A stretch of 64,000 nucleotides of DNA from Schizochytrium sp. TIO01 (taxonomy: Eukaryota; Sar; Bigyra; Thraustochytrida; Thraustochytriidae): the NCBI GenBank assembly GCA_004764695.1, contig SMSO01000031.1:9025761-9089760 (forward strand), given 5' to 3'. The notes beneath the pieces are model-generated. The model did no database searches and was not told where the DNA came from. It saw only the letters and a program-made list of their open reading frames with translations. How positions within the stretch are numbered: position 1 is the stretch's first letter; each line of letters opens with the position of its first letter. Positions 55,327-64,000 of this stretch are shown here, one piece after another. The position numbers and the translations under genes were made by a program.

Positions 55327-57330
55327 GTTGCTGGTAGACTCTGGGAAAGCTCTAACTACACTAAATGCTGCCACCACCACCGCTATGCCCGCCACGCGGC
55401 GCGGAGAAGCGTGAGTTCTCCACAGCTTCTTCTGAAGCCAAGGGATCCGTAACGAACCGCCTCGAATCTTCAATCTAAGACTAAAACAAACCTTGCACCA
55501 AACACAACTTTGGCAACTAAGGAAACGCTGCTCCAAACCTACGCACCCAGAACACCGTGTACTCCCACGACTTGCAGCTCGACAAAGCTTTACTCGAAGA
55601 CGAGCTTTCTCTAATTAGTACTTAGGCAGAGATACTGCGTCATCAGAAGTTGTCTTCTTCGCAGAGTCATAACAGTATGCATAGAGTCACTTTTTCAGCT
55701 AATTGTCACTGCGTTTGGACCTACAATCGTAGTTCTCAGAATTATTAAGGAACTCTGGGTTCCTGACAGCGTGGAGTTCGTCATTTAGATGCTTTGAAGG
55801 TGGGGCAGGAGTTTTTTGTTATGGTTAGCGAGGGGTGTAGAAGAAGCTATGTCGAGTTCGTGCAGAAATTTCCAGGCTTAGTTTTGGGCAATACTTCTGC
55901 AAGCTAGCTCTTTTGCTGATTTCGATAATGGTTGCTACAGTTGCTAAGATGAACCTTGAATTTTTGGAGGGTCATTTATAGCTACAATAGATGTTGCTGA
56001 GCAAGCTTGACCTTGCCTGAGAGCTCCGGAGTAAACGCTTACTTACTAGCAAGTCGCACAGCCATTTGCGAAAAGTTCTTGCGACGCATCGCTCAACGAG
56101 ATCCGTGCACCTATTGTAGTAGTAGGTACCTAGTATTCTGAGGAAATGGCTTTGGGAATTGGTTTCTATACGTGCGATTGCGTTTGCCAATCTGCTTATA
56201 CACACCAAAGAGAGCAAACTATGTTAGGAACTATGATGGTAGGATGGAAGCTAAAGTAGGCCATGTTTGTGTAGTACGAGCGCCGCCTAGCAGCAGGTGT
56301 GCATGCTGGAAATTGCGCTTCCACAACTTGGGCTTCCTGCAGCGGCGAGAGTTCAACTTACTTGGAGGTATCCCCCCCAAAAAGCGTACAAACTTGCGCA
56401 GAAGATATCAACGAGCCAGCAGAGTAAGTCAATGAGGCTTGTGCAACCATGCTGGAATGCTGACGCATTTCACTCAGTGCGTGACTTTTACCTTTCAGAA
56501 ACTGTGGATGATAGATTGTTGCTTAGAGAAAATATTTAACTATATCATGTGTGTGCACCTACCTTCCAAAGTATGTTCTTTTCTTTTAAACAACAAAGAA
56601 GACTGCTGTCAAGATATGCTAGTTGCCTGGTCATCCAGGTTGTCGTCATGCTCAAGAATCGATCCAGCCTTGTAGTATGTTGTTGGGCCAGAACAAACAT
56701 GGTCGTCAGCATTTAATTGTGCAAAGCGGTAACAATAAGCTTCTGCGGCACCAATGTGTAATAAACCCGAATGCGATATGATGTGATGACCGAAAGCCAC
56801 AAGTAACTTCGATTTGCCCAAACTAGGTACTACTAGTATGCAACCTTCGGCGATTCAGCGTTGGGATTCTTTGTAATGAGAAGCTTTGGGGCACTTCAGT
56901 ATTATGAAAGAACCGCCAAGATCGATCGATACACTAGGGAACTTCGTCACAAACCATTCGATTGCATGACAATTCACGAACTTCATTTGAGCTTGGAACA
57001 AATCGACGCCTTCCCTCAAGTTGATCTGAGCTGCGTGTACACAACTTACTCTACAGAACTTGAGACGAACACTCATAAGTCCGAGAGGAAGAATTTGTCG
57101 AAATCAATGACTACGATCTGAGAATTTCTATACTTTATCGCTGTACAGGAGGCTATGGCCATGACTTTCCAGTTCAAGGCGGCTACCAAGTCTTTGTAAA
57201 TGAGTGATTGTATTGGCTTGAGCTTTTAGCCAAGCTAACAGATTTTAACTCATTAACTCTAACTAGCAAAATGTCTGTGGTTTAACCCCGAATTGAGCCT
57301 CAGTTCAGCTTGTGTGTTCGCGGACTTCTG

Positions 57331-57714
57331 ATGGTAAGGTTTGGTGATGGACGCGTATATATGAGCCATAACCCCCTCATGTTTGCCCTTTGCCTGTACG
57401 TATCACGAATCAGCTATGAAGGTTCTTCCCTCAGCACAAATATTTTAGAGTGGTTTGAAATTGTTGCAACTGCCATTCGCTCCACTAATGTTGATGCAAG
57501 ATTCCCGTGCAACGAAACAGTCATCAACGCAGGAGCATTGGAATCCAGCCCCATAGGAGGTCTTCTTGGTACGCATCGAGCTGGAAATTCTCAGCTGTTT
57601 ACTCCTACTTCAAGTTATAATCCGAACCTCGTGATAACAACGGTTCTACCACCGCAGCATCGACTGCTGTCTTGCTTTATCAATGCTATAGCTAATAAGA
57701 CGCAACAAGGTTAA
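57331..57714 (+). CDS. Weak hypothetical frame
   Basis: 127 codons from the ATG at 57331. The composition is balanced and fairly protein-like (it includes ILEWFEIVATAIRSTN), with no recognisable domain and no supporting context. A good splice-donor-like GTAAGG directly follows the ATG, so the frame may be intronic or chance. Confidence 0.2.
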   Translation: MVRFGDGRVYMSHNPLMFALCLYVSRISYEGSSLSTNILEWFEIVATAIRSTNVDARFPCNETVINAGALESSPIGGLLGTHRAGNSQLFTPTSSYNPNLVITTVLPPQHRLLSCFINAIANKTQQG

Positions 57715-58244
57715 ATGCCTCACTGCATAAAGTATGGCTCTCATGATTTATTGTAGTACATACCTTTATTCAACCATTGGTTTCCAAATCACAGGCTTGC
57801 TAAATTCAGTCATGTAAAGTGCACTTGCCTGCGATGGGCATTAACTATCGTAGAAAAATGTTATCAACAGAACTAGGCCTATCACTTGACTAGTGCTGTG
57901 TTTGAAAACACAAACACCTCGTAGCCTGCTCCCCCTTCGAGAAAAGAAACAAACACAACACTTAGAATGCTGATGCAGCTTTGTTGCAGTAATCTGTTTC
58001 TCTTCTTACACAGAAAACCACCTTTGAGGCGGCAAGCACTACATATATTTGCTTTTCGAATTCATAATGAGGAAAGTAAGGAAGGAACATTGACGTCCCT
58101 AATGCGAGTATGCGCGATTATCAAGCCAAGCTATATAAGGCACAGCGAACTCGGCTCGCAAAGTGTACAAAATGTGCAGTGGAAGGCAGCCAGTAAGTTT
58201 TCACTCAAATGCCTTGCACAAGATTCGCGCGTGCATATACATAA

Positions 58245-58259
58245 GGGGGGGGGGGGGGG
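58245..58259. repeat. G15 homopolymer
   Basis: Fifteen consecutive G on the plus strand in AT-rich surroundings. The length is uncertain with most sequencing methods. Confidence 0.85.
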
Positions 58260-60725
58260 CATTTATGACTTCAATCTTTAAAAAGTAAAAATAAGAAGTA
58301 GGTTTTCATCAACTCAAACGATCAAACACATGGCGAAGCTGAAAATAGTGTGCAAGAGAATGATCAATGGGCTGGACGTTCTACTCCGGAATGAAATTTG
58401 GGCGCATTGAAAGAAGAAAGCAAGGTACTGTAGCGACCATTGTGATCTGAACGTTGTATGCATTTTCATTAAATTCAGGTTTTATTATTTTATTATTTTA
58501 TTTTTCAAAATCATATTTACAAATTTCAATTAATTTATTTCTATTTTCAATTATAATTTTTTAATTTAAATTTATCTTTTTAAAAGGGGAAAAAAGTCCT
58601 TGTATTACCTCAATTTTCACTTTCGATGACTACTTCCCCTTTGAAACCAGCTACATGACTTGCTCACTGGGTGAACACTCGAACATCCATCCAATAAAAT
58701 ACGTCAGAGTCTTCGCGGTTCTCCACCATCATTTTATTAGTGCTCTGATGCAAACTTCAAAATACCGTGAACTTCAAGCAGTTCAGCCAGGGCGAATTTT
58801 ATAAATGTAATAACCTCAGAGAAACCTTCCCAAAACTCACGAGTCCCAAAGCCATGAAGAGCTCAGCTCAAGGTAGGTATAATACTTACCTAGGGGCCTT
58901 GATCACATTGGTACGTCGTAAGTACTTTACAACTCGGAAATCACAGTAAATATAGCGTGGCACGTGAATTGTTCGGCAGGTGCTGTGATGATACGAGAAT
59001 GAGCGTACACGTGCCGCATGTGGGCACCATGGAAGAGCTAGGGTACTAGTTATGAGGTTTGAAGGGGTATAGGGCTCTCGCAACGCAGTAGATGCAACAT
59101 GCGAGCGTCCGTCCCCGGCCCTGGCACCTCTTGCTCCCATCCGTCTTCTGCAGAGCGAGAAGAACGTCTTCACTCAGCTTGAAAGTTTCGTTCATTGTTC
59201 CTGCTAGTAGTGCTATGCAGTGTTAGGTGGGCACCTAGTAGAGTACTATACTTGGTGTTTCTGATGTTTTGAGAATGAGCGCGAGTGATGATGAACGAAC
59301 CCTGAAAAACGGGTCTTCGGGAGAGCTACCTTTTGCTCCACTGCAGTACTATTATCGTATGGGCTGAATACGATTCCATGCAACGTAAGAATATGAGTGG
59401 ATTTGCTACGTGAACTTTGAAACTTTGAAGAAGTGAAGAAACTGAAAGTTATGATGTGCGCTACACGAAGTACTAAGTACTGCTATGTACTACCCAGGAA
59501 GAAGAGGAAGTAATAGAGGCAAGTGCCGAGAGGGAGGCATCATCCTCCCAAAGAGGGCCTTGGTTAACTGAGAATAGCTCCCCTTTAAATCATATAACGC
59601 GTAGCTCTTTCGCCTGTTTGGGTTTGTTTGCTTGATTTAGCCGAATCCCCTCGAATGGCAAATCGCGGGGCTTTACACTCATACCTCTTCACGACTCTTT
59701 GTCTTTTCAGCAGAGAAGGTGTGAACATGTAGGTAGAATAGAATAAATAGTCTGTATTCATATTAGTTAAGCCAACTAGGAGTGCATTTTAAATATGTAT
59801 TTTTTAACTAAATATATTAAAAGGAAAACATCATGTGTTTTTTTTTTGTATTTAAAGTTTAATTTAAAAAAATAAAAAAAAGTTGTTTTTATTAATGCAG
59901 TGGTGAAAACATCGTAGCTCACAAAGACAAGAAAAAGGCACTCGCAGCAGAGCACGACACAGCAGAGCACGATAGGCATGTCCAGCATTGCAGAAACTAA
60001 CTTCGAAGCAACTGAGACGCCATTTGTGCGGGCATTCGCAACAGCAGCATATACATTTGCTCTTCAGGAGGGTGTCGTATTTCGAGTTTGGGCTTGCTGT
60101 GCACGCTACTTGAGACATCGAATCGAATTGAATCGATACTGATCAGGTGACTGGAATAAATAGTACCTAGCAGTACGCAGCTCTGAACAGTATCAGACAC
60201 GCGCGACAACACAAAAATACGTTCTTGCGTTTTACGACACTCAACGTAGTGACACCGAGATAGTAGCAACGAAAACTCGAAAAACCCATTTGGCATCTAT
60301 TGTAGGCGTCAAGGCAAAAGTCTTGAGTTGCTTTCCGGCTGGTGGTAAACCGGAAGCCCTTTTCATCACTCGCACACGGAATTCTCTCGTGAATTTCAGC
60401 CTCAGCAATCAAATCCGCAATTAATTAAGAGGGTCCTTTCAGCCGGGTGACTCTTTCTTACGACGTGTGTACGAACTTCCTGAACTCATATCAAAGGTTT
60501 GCAGGTAAGGAGGTATTGCGAGCCCAGCCCAGCAGAAACGCAACCATTCATATCTCCCCAACGAGGCATTTCGTCGTTTGCCTGCTGTATCGATCTCCAG
60601 AGACGTCAGGAAGGTTTCTGTGACTAATCGACCTTCTATTCAACTCAGCATTACCCTTGGCGAGGTGTACGTGTAAACACGTCTACTTGAACTAGATACG
60701 AAGTAGTACAAACCAGCGAAAGCAA

Positions 60726-61991
60726 ATGCCGTGTCCTTGTCTAGGTGCCGATGACGGCACAGATAAAAATGCGGAGCTTGCATTGAGCACACAACAAACT
60801 CGACCACAAGAGGAGCAATTGGCGCCAGCTGTGACAGATGATTCTGATCTTCGGCGAGCGCCTTCGAGTAATAAAAAATCCAGGGGTAGCAGAGGTAGCG
60901 ATAGCAGCAACAAAGAACCATTTAATCCTATGGACTACGAGGATGGCGGTGTTGATGGCCTCTCAAAACTTAGCAACAAGTCTGACTCTCATAGGAGCCT
61001 TGAAAAACCCATCGAGAAGAGCATTTCTGAGAACAAGTCGCAAATTAGTGGCCGACTTAGTACCATAAGCATGATGGGGGAGGATCTCCTTAATCTTTCC
61101 TATGACGCTCTATCTGAACTAGCTACAGAGCTATGGCGCCAAGCCACACAATATTTGATGCCAGATGAAGCCGCAGAGGCTAACGAGATTCATGCTGAAG
61201 AGATTAAGCACATGGATAAAGAACAACTTCGGGAACACGTTGTCGCAAACAGAGATATTTCAAACGCCGTCCAGGAAATTGTAGACTCGGGAGAAGCGAC
61301 TGGCGATGAAGTTGCAAGTGCTCAGCGTTCGTCTTTAAACCTAGGTGGATCAGAGCTTTTCAATGGTGACCAGTTTGCAATGATTCTGCGTCGATCAATT
61401 AATCCTGACAATACAATTAATGCAGAGCTCTTCCTCAAAGCATCTCGTCAGCTTCCCGGTCTTGTTGGTGGCCTAGGTAGAACCTTCGAATTTGCCACAG
61501 CTGATATTGAGAAGAAAATGGAAATTGCAGAAGAGCGTCTAACTGAAACGGCTGACGATCTTGGAATGAGCAAATCCCAGGTTACTTTGGAAGACATGGT
61601 AGAACGTGACATTCGCCTTGGTGTTACACATGATGGTAAAAAGGCCGCTCCCGCATCTCGCACCCTTTTGCGTCTTCTATGGTTCTTTGATTTTACTGCC
61701 GCATTACTACAAGGAACAGCAGATGCTCAGGATGAGGACTTGAGTACAATCTGCTCCAATGCATATGAGGAGGCCTTGGCACCACGTCACCCTTGGATTC
61801 TTCGTAAAGCTGCTCGTTCGGGAATGCGTCTTCTCCCGAACAAACGTGTCTTCCGGGTGCGTCTCGGAACTGCAGACCTCCCTCGCGATGTTGAAAAGGC
61901 TAGAATTACAGGTTGGGCAGATGAGGTCCGTGCAGTAAAGGCAATTATGTGGGACTACATGGAAGACAAGGGTTTGGAGGAACTGCCTTAG
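60726..61991 (+). CDS. GLTP-fold lipid transfer protein, ceramide-1-phosphate-transfer-like
   Basis: A 421-aa protein from the ATG at 60726. The GLTP domain covers about residues 233-400: LFLKASRQLPGLVGGLGRTF, ATADIEKKMEIAEERL, SRTLLRLLWFFDFTAALLQ and AYEEALAPRHPWILR are typical. GLTP-fold proteins carry sphingolipids between membranes. The headgroup residues follow the CPTP/ACD11 pattern: Asp260, Lys264 four residues on, an Arg302/Arg306 pair and His355. Glycolipid-type GLTP has Asn at the Lys position and Trp at the second Arg. A phosphate-headgroup ligand such as ceramide-1-phosphate is therefore inferred. The first 230 residues are disordered and charged, much longer than in animal CPTP, and start with MPCPC, where the Cys residues might be lipidated. 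Converges on the aminotransferase gene. Confidence 0.85.
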   Translation: MPCPCLGADDGTDKNAELALSTQQTRPQEEQLAPAVTDDSDLRRAPSSNKKSRGSRGSDSSNKEPFNPMDYEDGGVDGLSKLSNKSDSHRSLEKPIEKSISENKSQISGRLSTISMMGEDLLNLSYDALSELATELWRQATQYLMPDEAAEANEIHAEEIKHMDKEQLREHVVANRDISNAVQEIVDSGEATGDEVASAQRSSLNLGGSELFNGDQFAMILRRSINPDNTINAELFLKASRQLPGLVGGLGRTFEFATADIEKKMEIAEERLTETADDLGMSKSQVTLEDMVERDIRLGVTHDGKKAAPASRTLLRLLWFFDFTAALLQGTADAQDEDLSTICSNAYEEALAPRHPWILRKAARSGMRLLPNKRVFRVRLGTADLPRDVEKARITGWADEVRAVKAIMWDYMEDKGLEELP

Positions 61992-62560
61992 ATTCAAGTT
62001 CGTAAGTGTTTGTCACTCTTTCTCCTTCCTTGTGCCTATGTGTGATTCCGTGGTTTGTGGTTGCTTTGATTCACTTTACTGGAAGAGATTTCGCTTTGAC
62101 CCATAATAATCCTTGGCATATAGAGGCATATAGAGACATAACAGATCGTATGGATAACGTCGAGCTATACATGCATCCGTTCTCTGTATATACCCCTGCC
62201 ATGATGTTTTTCAAGATCAGTAGTACTCTTGAAAATCCTACGTTATCTACTCTTAATTCTGAAATTTTATAAAACAAGAACAAATTGTATGAAAACAATT
62301 TCTCTCTTATTCAGCCCCGAAATAAGTTGGTCAAAGTCTCTGGTAGTCCTATCTCTTTGTAGGTGACCTTCTTCTGCTTAGAATAGCAAATACAAACTAG
62401 TTTCTCAAATAATGACTCATTTCGCAGGAACGATACTTGTGTTAGCAAAGCATCCGGCATTGATGGAGTTGGAGTGAATGCAACATCCTTCCGAAGTTGT
62501 AGAAAGAAAAAGAAAAGAAAATCATGAATTTTTATCAGAACATTATATTCAAAAGGCTGC
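61992..62560. other. Intergenic gap between convergent genes
   Basis: 569 AT-rich bases with the 3' ends of the lipid transfer protein and aminotransferase genes. No further feature seen. Confidence 0.6.
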
Positions 62561-63790
62561 TCAAGCAGTGATATCCGGACCAGTAATGGCCTTGACAGCA
62601 GCATCAATCGTTTCGGGCTTCTTACAGATGGCAAAACGCACAAGGTAATCAGGCGCGTCAACATTGTTATGGAAGACAGACATCGGCACGCAGACTACGC
62701 CCTTCGCGGTAGCCATCCAACGAGCAAACTCTACATCATTTTTGCCCGTCTTGCGTGTATCACACACGAGGAAGTAACCTCCGTCCGGATAGATAACTTC
62801 TGCACCAGCTGCCTCAAGAGCTGCACCAAGCCTACGAGCATTTTCCTGAAATTGGCTACCAAGTTGAGCGACCTCCTTGGACACAATAGAGTCAGGGCCC
62901 TTGTCGAGGTCGCGAATCGCAACTGCAGAGCCCTCTTGAAAAGGGGTGGGCGCGCAGTAAGAGTTGTAGGCATGTAGAGATGAGACAGCCGAGACGATGT
63001 CCGGAGGACCAAAGACCCAACCCACACGCCAGCCCGTGAGAGAAAAGAGCTTGGATGAAGAGCCCAAGGTCAAAGTGCGGTTGGCCATACCTTTTTCGTG
63101 GGCAAGGCGAATATGTTTCATAGGGTTGAAGACAAAGGCTTCATAGACCTCGTCAGAAATGCACAATAAGTCTTTGCGCACTACAAGCTCTGCAAGCTTC
63201 GAAATTTCCTCCGCTGTAGCCACATGACCCGTGGGGTTGTGAGGAGAGTTGAACATGATCAATTTAGTCTTGTCTGTGATGGCATTTTCTAGCTCCTCGA
63301 AATCAATGCCAAAACCCGGTGGACGCAAGGTTAGAGTGATGGGTTTGCCACCCGCCATTTTCACCGCCGGAAGGTACCACGGAAAGTAAGGTTCAAAGAT
63401 GATCACCTCATCGCCAGGGTCAACAATAGCCTGCATGGCAGCATAAATGGCTTCCGTAGCGGAGGTTACCACCACTACGTTGAGATCAACATCAACTTTG
63501 GCTTCTGCGGGAATACCGGCATCCTTGTTCCAGTGATCCGCGAGTGCCTCTCGCAAGTTGCGCGTGCCAGGCACCGGGCTGTACTGATTGAGTCTCGGGT
63601 TTTCCTGTACAACTCTGCACGCTTCGTCGCGAGCGATTTTAGTGCCTTCGAAGTCAGGAAATCCTTGCCCTAGGTCGCAGACGATGTTGGGCCCCTGTGC
63701 AAGCTTAATAATCTCTGACCAGACCTTTTGTCCTCCGCTATTGCCTTCGCTCAGCACCCTCTGACTCACACGACGGAGCTTCGACATCAT
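62561..63790 (-). CDS. PLP aminotransferase class I/II, kynurenine aminotransferase type
   Basis: A 409-aa fold-type I PLP enzyme. The Schiff-base Lys is about Lys247 in LGSSSKLFSLTGWRVGW, followed by the conserved Arg255. Also visible are NSPHNPTG (Asn185), ISDEVYE with Asp213 and Tyr216 that hold the cofactor, the GQGFPDFEG N-terminal lid segment, and FEPYFPWY. This set fits kynurenine-oxoglutarate or glutamine transaminases (KYAT/CCBL group), which transfer amino groups from kynurenine, glutamine or methionine to 2-oxo acids and often also act as cysteine-S-conjugate beta-lyases. Substrate preference cannot be read from the sequence. The N terminus is basic (KLRRVSQRVLSEG) and could be a weak mitochondrial presequence, which is an inference only. 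Start at tandem ATGs at 63790 and 63787. Confidence 0.93.
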   Translation of the reverse strand: MMSKLRRVSQRVLSEGNSGGQKVWSEIIKLAQGPNIVCDLGQGFPDFEGTKIARDEACRVVQENPRLNQYSPVPGTRNLREALADHWNKDAGIPAEAKVDVDLNVVVVTSATEAIYAAMQAIVDPGDEVIIFEPYFPWYLPAVKMAGGKPITLTLRPPGFGIDFEELENAITDKTKLIMFNSPHNPTGHVATAEEISKLAELVVRKDLLCISDEVYEAFVFNPMKHIRLAHEKGMANRTLTLGSSSKLFSLTGWRVGWVFGPPDIVSAVSSLHAYNSYCAPTPFQEGSAVAIRDLDKGPDSIVSKEVAQLGSQFQENARRLGAALEAAGAEVIYPDGGYFLVCDTRKTGKNDVEFARWMATAKGVVCVPMSVFHNNVDAPDYLVRFAICKKPETIDAAVKAITGPDITA

Positions 63791-64000
63791 CCGCAGCTCA
63801 ATGCTTTTTTAAGTATACTTCAATCTAATCTGTACACTCCCTAAATCAACTCTCGAATCGAGACAAGACGCGAAGTGGGTTTGCTGCATCCTCCAAGTCG
63901 AGTTCGCAGCACATTCGCTCGCTCTGTGAATTACTATCTTCTTCTTTTTCCCAATTTCTTTTCTTTTCTCTTCTTTTCCCTTACTAAACCACAACTACTA

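Larger units (their letters stand above)
55615..60725. other. Gene-poor interval
   Basis: No gene can be supported except one weak frame at 57331-57714. It holds several TAGG/CCTA palindromes (56123-56132, 57874-57881, 58871-58891, 59224-59237), a run of fifteen G (58245-58259), and AT-rich stretches at 58480-58590 and 59790-59890. The last few hundred bases probably hold the promoter of the lipid transfer protein gene. Confidence 0.55.

Noticed and set aside
58882-58910. ATACTTACCT followed by TGATCAC, resembling the 5' end and first loop of U1 snRNA
   Set aside because: The Sm site and later stem-loops are not recognisable, and the 5' ten bases are one arm of a local AGGTAGGTAT/ATACTTACCT palindrome of a type common in this window.
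1-64000. CRISPR arrays, insertion sequences, transposase or reverse transcriptase genes
   Set aside because: None was seen. The tandem arrays have no spacers, and no frame carries transposase or polymerase motifs.

Overview
This 64 kb window comes from a nuclear genome of a unicellular eukaryote. It encodes eIF3h, CNOT3/NOT5, a 14-3-3 protein, a giant USP-type deubiquitinase and a GLTP-fold lipid transfer protein, mostly in single uninterrupted reading frames (one is 12.2 kb long). Genes are on both strands, with no operon logic, no prokaryotic RBS pattern and no viral or transposon genes. Introns seem rare and, where inferred, near 5' ends. Ser/Asn/Asp homopolymers and abundant tetranucleotide microsatellites add to a protist look. 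A labyrinthulomycete or other stramenopile would fit, but that placement is only an inference.

Layout. 1-8.7 kb: no convincing gene; microsatellite-rich DNA. 9.06-10.46 kb (+): orphan low-complexity nuclear-type protein with SUMO consensus sites. 10.5-14.7 kb: non-coding, repeats. 14.74-27.36 kb (+): giant USP9X/USP24/USP34-type deubiquitinase with a separate-frame acidic N-terminal segment. 27.87-28.56 kb (-): histone-fold protein. 30.49-33.58 kb (-): RING finger frame running directly into an OSCA/TMEM63-like multipass membrane frame, probably one gene with a single-base discontinuity at a T7 run. 34.03-34.63 kb (+): small basic orphan. 36.24-38.10 kb (+): beta-propeller-like protein. 39.43-40.73 kb (-): eIF3h. 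43.75-45.82 kb (-): CNOT3/NOT5. 46-51 kb: GC-rich islands and microsatellites with one doubtful ORF. 51.36-52.76 kb (+): unusual 14-3-3. 53.24-55.33 kb (-): class 3 (DAGL-like) lipase. 55.6-60.7 kb: mostly empty. 60.73-61.99 kb (+): GLTP-fold protein with ceramide-1-phosphate-type residues. 62.56-63.79 kb (-): PLP aminotransferase of the kynurenine aminotransferase type.

The genes do not form one pathway. They are a typical eukaryotic mixture: ubiquitin signalling (USP, RING), mRNA and translation control (CNOT3, eIF3h), phospho-signalling (14-3-3), lipid handling (lipase, lipid transfer protein) and amino-acid metabolism. The points most worth a second look are the RING plus OSCA-like fusion, the 14-3-3 with a long N-terminal extension and an internal insertion, the frame break at the start of the giant USP, and a recurring class of tiny TAGG/CCTA inverted repeats in the non-coding DNA.
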